Origin: Prochlorococcus sp. AG-469-F22
Lineage (GTDB): Bacteria; Cyanobacteriota; Cyanobacteriia; PCC-6307; Cyanobiaceae
Direction: 5' to 3'
NCBI GenBank assembly: GCA_003211655.1
Contig: QCSC01000005.1
Location: 1 to 39,963 of the forward strand
Length of the DNA: 39,963 bases
Below, piece after piece: positions 1 to 10,796 of this stretch; position 1 is the stretch's first letter, and every line of letters begins with the position of its first letter. Below the pieces are notes generated by a model, which was not told the origin of the DNA, searched no databases, and saw nothing but the letters and a program-made list of their open reading frames with translations. Both the position numbers and the translations under genes were made by a program.

Positions 1-59
1 GATTTATTGATTATTGATTCCTTATCAGGATTATTATTAGAAACTTTAGTATTAGTCAT
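1..59 (-). CDS. Possible 5' end of a minus-strand CDS running off the window (MTNTKVSNNNPDKESIINK...)
   Basis: ATG on the minus strand at 59-57, open to the window edge, in line with the minus-strand genes that follow. Confidence 0.35.
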   Translation of the reverse strand, partial: MTNTKVSNNNPDKESIINK

Positions 60-93
60 TTAATTAAATTTGTAATTAATCAAAAATTTATTT

Positions 94-510
94 TTAAGGG
101 TTTTTAATTTCCAGAGATTCAACTTTCTTTATAAGTTCGTTTTTTAGTTGCTCTGGATTAAATAGTATAGGTAATAAATGAGGGCTAGACTTTTCTCTAA
201 AGTAAAAAATACCGGGGATTATGGGGAAAAAGAATTTCCAAGAGATCCAATTTTTAAATGGAAAGGTTCTAATTTCTTTTCCAAGTTGCAAAACTACAAA
301 ATCTTCATTAGTGATTTTTATTCTTAAAGTGAATGATTGAAGCAATAAAAAAAAGCTAAATGCAGCAAATACTATTGTGGGCCAATAACCAATATTTAGA
401 AAAAGGAGCATAAAACTTAAAATTATTAGGATGATTGGTAATTGAAAAGATGGAGAGATGGTTACTGGCTCAGTTCGCTTTGATTTAGTATTAAACATCA
501 ATTTATCCAA
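94..510 (-). CDS. Small cyanobacterial membrane protein, DUF3119-like
   Basis: 138 aa ORF with two hydrophobic N-terminal segments; 8-nt overlap with the upstream permease. Family call is from recognition only. Confidence 0.65.
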   Translation of the reverse strand: MDKLMFNTKSKRTEPVTISPSFQLPIILIILSFMLLFLNIGYWPTIVFAAFSFFLLLQSFTLRIKITNEDFVVLQLGKEIRTFPFKNWISWKFFFPIIPGIFYFREKSSPHLLPILFNPEQLKNELIKKVESLEIKNP

Positions 511-1258
511 ATAATATTTGTGTTAGAACTACATCCATTAAAGATACAGTAACAAGAGTCATTACCACAGCACCTGTTGTACTTGTTCCTACTTCTTTTG
601 GACCTCCCTTAGTAGTAAGGCCATATCCACAGGCAATAATTGATATTAGTAATCCGAAAACTACGGATTTAATTATCATGGATGATATGTCTGAACTAGT
701 TAAGCTTACATTACCAGAACGAATAGAGTTCCAAAAAACAATGGGAGGAACGTTATAAAAAATTGTGCTCCAGATTTGCCCACTCCATAAAGCAACTGAT
801 AAAAATAAAAGACATTGTATTGGTGACATAATTATCATGGAAAGTAATCTTGGAACTACTAAATATTGAATTGGTTCAGTTCTTAACATTGTTATAGCTT
901 CTATTTGTTCTGTAACTTTCATCGTTCCGAGTTGAGCTGCATATGCAGTAGCGACTTTGCCAGTCATTAAAGTAGCAGTTAGAAGAGGAGCCATTTCTCT
1001 TGCCATCCCTACAGCTAGTAAGCCCCCTATTTCACTAGAAACCCCCATGCTTGTTAGTTGGGAAGCTACCTGAATATTAAAAACTGTACCTGCTGCAATG
1101 CCTGTAATTAGAACAATGAGTAAACTTCCGGGACCTGATTCCATAAGCTGTTCAAAAAGGTCATTTTTTGAAATTTTACCTCTAAAGATATAGTTAATTG
1201 CTTGTCCTCCAATTATTAGGCTACTTACAAGCCTTTTAAAAAACTTTGGATAGTACAT
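503..1258 (-). CDS. ABC transporter permease, MlaE/YrbE family
   Basis: 251 aa; GGLLAVGMAREMAPLLTATLMTGKVATAYAAQLGTMKVTEQIEAI is the typical MlaE permease core. Confidence 0.9.
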   Translation of the reverse strand: MYYPKFFKRLVSSLIIGGQAINYIFRGKISKNDLFEQLMESGPGSLLIVLITGIAAGTVFNIQVASQLTSMGVSSEIGGLLAVGMAREMAPLLTATLMTGKVATAYAAQLGTMKVTEQIEAITMLRTEPIQYLVVPRLLSMIIMSPIQCLLFLSVALWSGQIWSTIFYNVPPIVFWNSIRSGNVSLTSSDISSMIIKSVVFGLLISIIACGYGLTTKGGPKEVGTSTTGAVVMTLVTVSLMDVVLTQILFG

Positions 1259-1267
1259 TTTTTTATA

Positions 1268-2665
1268 TTAATTGGTTAATAATTTTTGATCCCACTTTCG
1301 CATTATAAATAGTCCAACTATTACTAACAAAGAAGGTATAAAACCAATACATAACCTAATGGTTAATTGAGCTAAAGATGATTGTTCAATAATATTTAAA
1401 CTAGAATTGTCCACATAACATGATTGATAACCAGATATATATAGTAATAAACCTAATACTTGAACACTTAGTCCAATGCCAATTTTCTGAATAAGAACCA
1501 TCCAAGCAGTATAAAGGCCTGCTGGTTTTTCTGGATCTTCATCTATTGCATCAGGAAGTAGTGACCAAGGTATTAAGTACGCGGTTGAAGCTCCTATTCC
1601 AATTAAACAGATTATGACAATCAAAATTATGAATAGGATAAGGTTATCAAAATTAAGTAAAAAGCCATCTTCTATAGAAGAAACTTTTGATAAAGAAGGT
1701 AAAAATAATGCTGCTGTACAAGAAATAATCCAAATAATTGCACCATAGTTTAAAGCTGAAATTCTGTTCAACTTATTTGAAACTCTTGCCCATATTTGTA
1801 ATCCTATTAGGGCACTTATTTGAAATGGTATTGGAACCCAGTTAGCAATTTCTGAAGGCACATTAAGAACATCCTCTACATAAATTAACGCGACTGTTTG
1901 CATTAACTGCAAGGCGCACCAAAGTAAAATATAAAGAGAAATTACTTTAAGAAATTTTTTGTTATTAAATATTCTTTTGAATTGAAGTTTAATTGGTTCC
2001 GCTTTCCCAGTTGGCCGTCTAGCTTTTTTTGCATATGGGGCTAGTCCCCAGCAAGATAATAAGGTTGTTATTACTGCTATAAAACCGCTAATTTTGCCCA
2101 TCACAAAATATTCGTTATTAGCTAATCCTTCTGAATTTAAAACCACTCCAGCTATTATTAAACCAGTTAAACCAGCTATTATTGAACCCGTAAATCTTGC
2201 GGCATTTAACCTAGTTCTTATTGAAGTTTTTTCTGAGATTTCTGTAGATAGAGCTGCGAAAGGAAGATTAATACTTGTATAAGCAGTCATTACAATTATT
2301 GAAATCAAAGTGTAGTAAATCGTTCTGTTTATTACAGGGCCTGTGGGGATCCACCAAATTGCTGCCAAAGAAAGCCCTAGAGGCACTGCAGCAATTAGCA
2401 TCCAAGGTATCCTTGGCCCCCATCTCGATTTTGTTCTATCACTTAACCATCCTATTAATGGATCGTTTATTGCATCCCATATTTTTATCAACATTAGTAA
2501 TGAACCTGCAATTAAAACGGGTAAACCTGCCGAACAAATAAAGAATCTAAAAAGGAAGAAGCCAAATTGCGTGGCGGCTAGACCTGTGCCTGCATCTCCA
2601 AGTCCATAAGAGAGCATTAATCTTGTTCTTGATCCGGTTATATTTTTTGAGTGTGAATTTTCCAA
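1268..2665 (-). CDS. MFS transporter, GPH (glycoside-pentoside-hexuronide:cation symporter)-like
   Basis: 465 aa, about 12 TM; SYGLGDAGTGLA N-terminus and DAINDPLIGWLSDRTKSRWGPRIPWML motif. Confidence 0.85.
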   Translation of the reverse strand: MENSHSKNITGSRTRLMLSYGLGDAGTGLAATQFGFFLFRFFICSAGLPVLIAGSLLMLIKIWDAINDPLIGWLSDRTKSRWGPRIPWMLIAAVPLGLSLAAIWWIPTGPVINRTIYYTLISIIVMTAYTSINLPFAALSTEISEKTSIRTRLNAARFTGSIIAGLTGLIIAGVVLNSEGLANNEYFVMGKISGFIAVITTLLSCWGLAPYAKKARRPTGKAEPIKLQFKRIFNNKKFLKVISLYILLWCALQLMQTVALIYVEDVLNVPSEIANWVPIPFQISALIGLQIWARVSNKLNRISALNYGAIIWIISCTAALFLPSLSKVSSIEDGFLLNFDNLILFIILIVIICLIGIGASTAYLIPWSLLPDAIDEDPEKPAGLYTAWMVLIQKIGIGLSVQVLGLLLYISGYQSCYVDNSSLNIIEQSSLAQLTIRLCIGFIPSLLVIVGLFIMRKWDQKLLTN

Positions 2666-2726
2666 TCTTTTTACTTTGTTGATTGTTTGGTAATATATTA
2701 TTGCAAAGGTAATTCTATTACTTATT

Positions 2727-2797
2727 GCGGGCGTGGTTTAGTGGTAAAACCTCAGCCTTCCAAGCTGAAGATGCGGGTTCGATTCCCGCCGCCCGCT
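2727..2797 (+). tRNA. tRNA-Gly (anticodon TCC)
   Basis: Full cloverleaf: GCGGGCG/CGCCCGC acceptor, TCAGC-CTTCCAA-GCTGA anticodon arm, GGTTCGATTCC T-arm. CCA not encoded. Confidence 0.95.
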
Positions 2798-2798
2798 T

Positions 2799-4832
2799 TT
2801 AGATTATATTATTTTTTGTTCCAAATACTTCTTCTGAAATAATTAACACAGAGCTTCTATTATCTATCTTAATAAAAGTATCGGTAATGGGGATAGGCTT
2901 AGTAGTTTCAGACTGATTAGTATCAATAATTTTGAGCCATTTACTTTTAGATTTTGGTAAATAAAAATCAATGCTTTTTGAATATGCATTTAAGCCAGCC
3001 CAAATTAGAGGATTATTTTCACCTTTATTGATGCTTAATGCAACTGTATGTGACCAACTACTCCAATCTGGGCTTTCTAACTTTGGACCATGCCAATAAT
3101 AATTGGCTAAATTGTCAATTTCTTTTTTATTTGTTGAAGAAATAGGATTAAAAAAATTAATAAATTTTTTTCTTATTTTTATTAAATACTTTAGAAAATT
3201 TAATAGTTCTAAATCTTGTTGATTTTCATCCCAATTCATCCAACCTAAAGAATTGTTTTGGCACCAAGAATTATTATTACCGCCTTGAGATCTTCCGATT
3301 TCATCACCCATTAGCAACATAGGGACTCCTCTTGAAATGAATAAACTCAAAAGTAAATTTTTTTGTTGCCGCTTTCTTAATTTTTTAATAGATAAGTCTG
3401 ATGTAGGTCCTTCCACTCCATGATTCCATGAATTGTTGTGGTTATCTCCATCTCTATTTTGCTCTTTATTTGCGAAATTATGTTTTTTGTTAAAGGTTAC
3501 TAAATCTTTTAGTGTAAATCCATCGTGAGAAGTTATGAAATTTATAGACTTTGGTAAGAAATTATTTTCTTTGTAATATGATGGACTACCTTTGATTTTG
3601 TCACTCATGTTCCAAGCGGTATCTTTATCCCCTTTCCAAAATCTTCTTAAGTCATCTCTGAAATGCCCATTCCATGTAAACGTTTTCTTAGATGGGAAAT
3701 CGTTTAATTTATATAATCCTCCACAATCCCAAGGCTCACTAATAAATTTGATATCCGCAAGTTCAGGATCACATTCAATATCTTCAAAAATTGGTGGATT
3801 ATCAAGAGGGATGAGATCTTCACCTCTAGACAAGGCAATACCTAAATCAAATCTAAAACCATCAACTCCTAATTCATTTGCCCAGCATTTTAATGACTCT
3901 AATATTAATTTTCTAACTAAACCTCTATTTGCTGCTATTGTGTTCCCACATCCAGAGACATCCTGATAATTGTTATCTTTGTCGATGAAATAATAAAGAT
4001 TGTCATCTATCCCTTTCCAAGATAAAGCAGGCCCTTGATAATCTCCTTCAGAGGTATGGTTATAAACCACATCTAAAATGACTTCAATGTTTGCTTTATG
4101 GCATTCTTCCACAAATTTTCTAAATTCCTCTCTATTTTCTTTGGCGGTCTTATTAGAAAGATATTGAAAATGTGGAGTAAACCAGTTAATAGGACTATAA
4201 CCCCAGAAATTTTCTAATCCATTAGGAGCATCATTTGGGTCAAAACAAAATACTGGAAGTAATTCAATACTAGTTATGCCAAGTTTTTTAAGATATGGAA
4301 TTTTTTTTAAAAATTTTTTAAAACAACTTTCTTCTTCATTAGAGGATTGAGTAAATGCTTTGATATGCAACTCATAAATAATAGTTTCTTTCCATGAGTG
4401 TTTAGGTCTAGGGAAATCTTTAAAATTAAAAGATTTTCTATCACAAACAACACTTTTAAGACAACAATCCATGTTATTTATATTGTTGAGTGCATTTTTT
4501 CTTTTGTAATTACTCCATCCAGTAATGCCTCTTGAGCAAGGATCTATGAGAACAGTTTTAGAATAATTTTTATTTAGTCCATTATCATTCTGTTTTACTC
4601 TAAAGGCATAGATTGAACCTTCTTTGAGATTGTTTATTTCAGAATGCCAATAAGACCCAGTCTTATGACTATGATCTAACTTGAAGATTGTTTTTGGAGC
4701 AACTGAATCTTCTTTCTCGAATAATAAAATTTCTATATATTCTGCATTTGTAGCTATTATAGAGAAATTGACGCCTTTTGAAGTTATTGAACTACCCAGA
4801 GGCAATGGTTTTCCTACCTTTATATCATTCAC
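2799..4832 (-). CDS. glgX: Glycogen debranching enzyme / isoamylase (GH13, GlgX-like)
   Basis: 677 aa; VILDVVYNHTSEGD, GVDGFRFDLGIALSR, FISEPWDCGG, NFITSHDGFTLKDLV motifs. Confidence 0.93.
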   Translation of the reverse strand: MNDIKVGKPLPLGSSITSKGVNFSIIATNAEYIEILLFEKEDSVAPKTIFKLDHSHKTGSYWHSEINNLKEGSIYAFRVKQNDNGLNKNYSKTVLIDPCSRGITGWSNYKRKNALNNINNMDCCLKSVVCDRKSFNFKDFPRPKHSWKETIIYELHIKAFTQSSNEEESCFKKFLKKIPYLKKLGITSIELLPVFCFDPNDAPNGLENFWGYSPINWFTPHFQYLSNKTAKENREEFRKFVEECHKANIEVILDVVYNHTSEGDYQGPALSWKGIDDNLYYFIDKDNNYQDVSGCGNTIAANRGLVRKLILESLKCWANELGVDGFRFDLGIALSRGEDLIPLDNPPIFEDIECDPELADIKFISEPWDCGGLYKLNDFPSKKTFTWNGHFRDDLRRFWKGDKDTAWNMSDKIKGSPSYYKENNFLPKSINFITSHDGFTLKDLVTFNKKHNFANKEQNRDGDNHNNSWNHGVEGPTSDLSIKKLRKRQQKNLLLSLFISRGVPMLLMGDEIGRSQGGNNNSWCQNNSLGWMNWDENQQDLELLNFLKYLIKIRKKFINFFNPISSTNKKEIDNLANYYWHGPKLESPDWSSWSHTVALSINKGENNPLIWAGLNAYSKSIDFYLPKSKSKWLKIIDTNQSETTKPIPITDTFIKIDNRSSVLIISEEVFGTKNNII

Positions 4833-4987
4833 TGTTTCTTTATTTCTTAGATTTTTTTATAAATGAACTAATTTAATTAAATAATTCACTTTCAGAATCA
4901 TAAGTGCAAAATTAAAAAAAAAGAATCAAATTTGATGTTTCACTCATCAATATTTTTAAATTTAAAAAATTTTTTATTACTAATTAA

Positions 4988-5140
4988 ATGTCCTTTTCTT
5001 TGTTTTATATTTATACACAAAAAAGTTCAAAACCTCGGTTCAAACGTAATACGATACTGAACTTTTTTGCTTTTAAAATGGAAAGAATATCCTTTTCATG
5101 TGCTGAGAAGAAAATATATATGAAATTTAATAAAAAATAA
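4988..5140 (+). CDS. Candidate small ORF (50 aa) of unknown function
   Basis: ATG to TAA open frame MSFSLFYIYTQKSSKPRFKRNTILNFFAFKMERISFSCAEKKIYMKFNKK; no clear SD and it overlaps a long inverted repeat, so the region may be RNA instead. Confidence 0.2.
   Translation: MSFSLFYIYTQKSSKPRFKRNTILNFFAFKMERISFSCAEKKIYMKFNKK
5019..5068. repeat. Perfect 11-bp inverted repeat with a 28-nt spacer (terminator-like or ncRNA hairpin)
   Basis: AAAAAAGTTCA (5019-5029) / TGAACTTTTTT (5058-5068); a second GTTCAAA copy lies inside the loop. Confidence 0.6.
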
Positions 5141-5464
5141 TAAATATTTGAATTTCTTAAATTGATTACTTTTAAATATAAATTTTTTTATAATTAGAAA
5201 ATAAACTTTTTTAAAGAAAACTAGTTATTGCAATAGTTTTGGTTCTTTATTTTAGCTAAAGTAAATTTAAGTGCTTATAAAAAATCATGATCTAACAAAA
5301 TTGTTGAATAGCTAAAAATGGCATTAAATTTTGTATAAAGCTATGCGCCGCCGGCATTTTTGGTTGCCGTATTTGTATTTGCTCCATATGATATGCAAGT
5401 TCGAGGTAATTAGACTTGATTTTAAAACTCTTGTCTTTCAAATCTCTGCTATACAAACAATTCA

Positions 5465-5740
5465 ATGAACAAAGCTGATTTAGTAAATCTTGTAGCTGCT
5501 CGTACTGAGCTTACAAAAACAGATGTATCTTTAGTTGTTGATGCAGCTATTGAAACGATTGTTGATTCAGTAGTGGAAGGCAAAAAAGTCTCCATACTGG
5601 GATTTGGTTCTTTTGAACCAAGGGACCGTTCTGCTAGACAGGGCTTAAACCCTAAAACAGGCGAAAAAATTGCGATTCCCGCGAAAAGAGTTCCTACATT
5701 CTCAGCAGGAAAACTATTTAAGGATAGAGTTCAAGGCTAA
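5465..5740 (+). CDS. hupB: DNA-binding protein HU
   Basis: 91 aa; MNKADLVNLVAARTELTKTDV...GFGSFEPRDRSARQGLNPKTGEKIAIPAKRVPTFSAGKLFKDRV is a canonical HU sequence. Confidence 0.97.
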   Translation: MNKADLVNLVAARTELTKTDVSLVVDAAIETIVDSVVEGKKVSILGFGSFEPRDRSARQGLNPKTGEKIAIPAKRVPTFSAGKLFKDRVQG

Positions 5741-5770
5741 TATTCTAATAGCTTAATTTGTCCTTAATTT

Positions 5771-5799
5771 AGGTGCTCTTTTTGAGCACCTTTTTTTAT
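5771..5799 (+). terminator. Rho-independent terminator of hupB
   Basis: AGGTGCTC-TTTTT-GAGCACCT followed by a T run, about 30 nt after the hupB stop. Confidence 0.9.
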
Positions 5800-5867
5800 A
5801 AAGAAAAAAGGATTGATTATTTCTTATATTATTTTTAACATGATTTTATTAGGAGGGTTTTTACTTT

Positions 5868-6197
5868 TTGACTCTTTTTACTTATAAGAAATTCATAAGT
5901 TTCTCAATCCCTTTGTTAGTTTTATTCTTAAATCCTATTTTTGCCGAACAATTATTAACTAAATCGGAAATTTTAAGAAAAGCAAATGAATGCTTTAAAG
6001 ATTTGCAATATAAAATATGTAGTAACTTATTATTGGAAATTGAGAAAATACAGTTAGTTGAGTCTGAGCAGAAAAAATATAAATGTCAGGCAAGTATTCT
6101 TGGTTTGCAGACAGAAATTATTGAAGCTTATTACTTTAGAAAGTTAAAGAAAAATAAAAATGGAATGATGCTTCCATATGTGATTAAAAATTGTTAA
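5868..6197 (+). CDS. Small secreted/periplasmic protein of unknown function
   Basis: 109 aa; TTG start preceded by AGGAGGG; signal peptide FISFSIPLLVLFLNPIFA; four cysteines after the predicted cleavage site. Confidence 0.65.
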   Translation: MTLFTYKKFISFSIPLLVLFLNPIFAEQLLTKSEILRKANECFKDLQYKICSNLLLEIEKIQLVESEQKKYKCQASILGLQTEIIEAYYFRKLKKNKNGMMLPYVIKNC

Positions 6198-6251
6198 TTC
6201 TTGAGAAAAATTTTAAATATAGAATATTATTAATTGGTTATAAAGGTTGTA

Positions 6252-6497
6252 ATGGAAAAAGGTTTTTCTGAAAGTGAAGTTAAAAATGATAAACCTATTA
6301 AGGATTTGGAAAAAGAGAAAAAAGGGTTAGCTTCTTTTCTTAAAAGAAAAAAATTTACTTATACCTTACCAGGTAAAAAGCAGATTAATATTTTTGGTTC
6401 AGTTGTATTAGTTTTAAATATAATTTTAGTACTTTTGGTTATTTTTTATTTTAATAATCAAGGTTTTCATGATTTTATCTTTAATGTTGGGCGATAG
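6252..6497 (+). CDS. Small single-TM protein of unknown function
   Basis: Internal ATG of the 6234-6497 ORF; charged N-terminal region then C-terminal TM INIFGSVVLVLNIILVLLVIFYF. Confidence 0.55.
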   Translation: MEKGFSESEVKNDKPIKDLEKEKKGLASFLKRKKFTYTLPGKKQINIFGSVVLVLNIILVLLVIFYFNNQGFHDFIFNVGR

Positions 6498-6556
6498 CTT
6501 AATTTTTTATCGAAAGAATTTTAGAAGTGATATATTTAAATTTTGACAGGAAATTT

Positions 6557-6814
6557 ATGAAGATAGTTAGCTTATTTTTTCAAGTGGTTATATCAGTTGT
6601 ACTTATTGGATTTTTAGTATACTTTTTAAGTGGTTATGACTCTGCTTTCGAGGCGGATCAGTCATGTCACTCATATCTTTCTAATTTGCCTGACCCGTCA
6701 GGTAGCTTAGGCTGTGATCATGATACTGAAACTCATCAATGGATATTATATGAGACTCAGGATAATTTAGAACCAGCAAAAATTATCAAAAAATATAGAT
6801 ATAAGTTTTTATAG
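6557..6814 (+). CDS. Small single-TM protein of unknown function
   Basis: Most plausible start is the ATG at 6557 (AGGA upstream) rather than the GTG at 6527; TM then CHSYLSNLPDPSGSLGCDHDTETHQW. Confidence 0.55.
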   Translation: MKIVSLFFQVVISVVLIGFLVYFLSGYDSAFEADQSCHSYLSNLPDPSGSLGCDHDTETHQWILYETQDNLEPAKIIKKYRYKFL

Positions 6815-7027
6815 TTTAATTTTTTTATAAAAGAATTTGGCACTTAAAATTGAAATGATTGCTGTAATTGTAAAAGTAAGATATTGATATATGCTCCCCT
6901 CTTGATAGATATTATTTTTATAAAGAGGAAAATCTATAAATGAACCAAATGTTCCCCAAATTATTACCCAAGCTGAAATGTATAGGAAAATTTTTAATGG
7001 ATTAGATTTTTTTTCTTCCATTTTCAA
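6809..7027 (-). CDS. Small two-TM membrane protein, unknown function
   Basis: 72 aa (ATG alternative at 7021); directly downstream of the HLIP gene with overlapping ends. Confidence 0.6.
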   Translation of the reverse strand: MKMEEKKSNPLKIFLYISAWVIIWGTFGSFIDFPLYKNNIYQEGSIYQYLTFTITAIISILSAKFFYKKIKL

Positions 7028-7290
7028 TTTATACCAAAGATTGAGGAAGTAACAGGTCTTCCTTTAAAAACTAATTCGGTTAATAAGAGCATTAAAAAAC
7101 CAATCATAGCTGCTCTGCCATTAACAAGTTCAGCACTACTATTAAATCCAAAAACATTTTTTACTTCATCACCTTGATTATCAACCCACTTTGAATATTC
7201 ACTATCAAAAGATGTATTATTTGTATCTTCATTTGGCTTTTCAATAGAACTATTATCCGAATTTTCTAATGGAGGATTTTCTTCTTTCAT
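7024..7290 (-). CDS. High-light-inducible / chlorophyll a/b-binding-like protein (HLIP)
   Basis: FGFNSSAELVNGRAAMIGFLMLLLTELVFKGRPV contains the HLIP ExxNGRxAMxGF signature. Confidence 0.9.
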   Translation of the reverse strand: MKEENPPLENSDNSSIEKPNEDTNNTSFDSEYSKWVDNQGDEVKNVFGFNSSAELVNGRAAMIGFLMLLLTELVFKGRPVTSSIFGIN

Positions 7291-7347
7291 GAAAAATGTC
7301 TTTTTAATAATGATAGTGTCTTAAAACAAATTTCATTGAATTGGAAT

Positions 7348-9350
<2,003 letters not shown>

Positions 9351-9454
9351 CTAAACTTTTGATAGTTAATATTTTAGACATTAAAGGTGTAAATAAACCA
9401 TATAATTGCTCATTTAAAAATTAATATTTAAATATTAATTTTGGATAACAAGAT

Positions 9455-10060
9455 CTAGCTGGCCTCGCTTGGATGTGAAATTACTCTGTCAATTAGCCCA
9501 TAGTTTTTAGCTTCTTCAGCACTTAGAAAATAATCTCTGTCAGTATCTTTCTCTATTTTTTCAAAGGTTTGACCTGTCATATCAGACATAGAGTGATTCA
9601 ACATATCTTTAATTCTCAGTATTTCTCTAGCTTCTATTTCAATATCGCTAGCCTGACGTTGTGAAGTCCCTCCCAGTGGTTGATGAATCATAATTCGACT
9701 ATGAGGAAGAGCAACCCTTTTACCTTTAGTACCAGCTCCTAGTAAAAATGCTCCCATTGAGGCTGCAAGACCTACGCATATAGTGACTACATCGCTTTTA
9801 ACGTATTTGATAGTGTCATATATTGCCAATCCAGCAGTGACTGATCCGCCAGGACTATTTATGTAAAGATAAATAGGTTTTGTATTATCATCAGAATCAA
9901 GGTAAAGCATTTGAGCAACTAAGCTGTTCGCAATTCCATCATTAACTTCTTGTCCGAGAAATAAAATCCTCTCAACTCCCAATCTTGTGTAAATGTCTAC
10001 CCATCTTTCGTATTGACTTCCTGGGAGTCTATAAGGCACGCTTGGAGTTCCTATTGGCAT
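9455..10060 (-). CDS. clpP: ATP-dependent Clp protease proteolytic subunit (catalytic Ser/His present)
   Basis: 201 aa; [11 protein letters not shown] (Ser) and [10 protein letters not shown] (His). Confidence 0.95.
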   Translation of the reverse strand: MPIGTPSVPYRLPGSQYERWVDIYTRLGVERILFLGQEVNDGIANSLVAQMLYLDSDDNTKPIYLYINSPGGSVTAGLAIYDTIKYVKSDVVTICVGLAASMGAFLLGAGTKGKRVALPHSRIMIHQPLGGTSQRQASDIEIEAREILRIKDMLNHSMSDMTGQTFEKIEKDTDRDYFLSAEEAKNYGLIDRVISHPSEAS

Positions 10061-10093
10061 AATTTTAAAAAAGTAGTGAGTTAAAAGTAAGGA

Positions 10094-10756
10094 TTAAATG
10101 TTATTTGGCAAATCTTTTTGACTTGTGAGTATTCTATCTATCACTCCATAATCTAAAGCTTCTTGAGGGTTAAGATAACTCATCCTATCCGAATCTTTCG
10201 AGAGTTCTTCAATACTTTTACCAGTGTTGCGTGATAAGATCTCCAGCATTGATTTTTTATTTTTTAATACCTCTTCTGCCCTTATTTGGATATCAGTGGC
10301 TTGCCCTCTAGCACCGCTAATTGGTTGATGAAGAACAATAGAAGCATGTGGGAGAGCCGCTCTATGACCTTTAGTCCCTGAAGACAAGATAACTGCCGCT
10401 GTCCCCATTGCTTGTCCAATACAAATTGTATGAATAGGAGGTTTAATGTAGTTGATGGTATCGCAAATAGCAAAAGCTTCTGTTTCAAAACCAACTGCAT
10501 CTCCTGTATACCAGCTAGTTCCTGTTGAATTTATATAAAAATATATAGGTTTGTCTGGATCATCAAATTCTAAATAAAGGAGTTGAGCAATAATTAGCTC
10601 CGTAACATCCATTCCTAATTGTCTTTTAGCGTCATCGTCTGAAAACAACGGTAATCCTAAGTATACAATTCTCTCTTTTAGCAGAAGAGAAGGCAAATCT
10701 GGTGGCGGAGTCCTCATAGCGGTATTCTCACCGTAATAAGGAGCAGATACAGTCAT
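10094..10756 (-). CDS. clpR: ClpP-like subunit lacking the catalytic serine (ClpR)
   Basis: 220 aa; ClpP fold signatures, but QAMGTAAVILSSG replaces the xxASMGxxL active-site Ser; adjacent to clpP as in cyanobacterial clpR-clpP3. Confidence 0.88.
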   Translation of the reverse strand: MTVSAPYYGENTAMRTPPPDLPSLLLKERIVYLGLPLFSDDDAKRQLGMDVTELIIAQLLYLEFDDPDKPIYFYINSTGTSWYTGDAVGFETEAFAICDTINYIKPPIHTICIGQAMGTAAVILSSGTKGHRAALPHASIVLHQPISGARGQATDIQIRAEEVLKNKKSMLEILSRNTGKSIEELSKDSDRMSYLNPQEALDYGVIDRILTSQKDLPNNI

Positions 10757-10796
10757 ATGTTCTACAAAATAAATACTAACTTGATTCTAGCTATAT

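Noticed and set aside
2094-2609. Three plus-strand ORFs (62-88 aa) antisense to the MFS carrier
   Set aside because: Overlapping in different frames, no family resemblance, fully covered by a convincing minus-strand transporter.
3592-3966. 124-aa plus-strand ORF inside glgX
   Set aside because: Antisense shadow of the conserved GH13 core; no independent signal.
10282-10500. 72-aa minus-strand ORF inside clpR
   Set aside because: Out-of-frame read of a conserved ClpP-family gene.
10094-10756. ClpP paralogue lacking catalytic Ser, considered as a pseudogene or novelty
   Set aside because: Matches the known cyanobacterial ClpR type and is intact, so expected.
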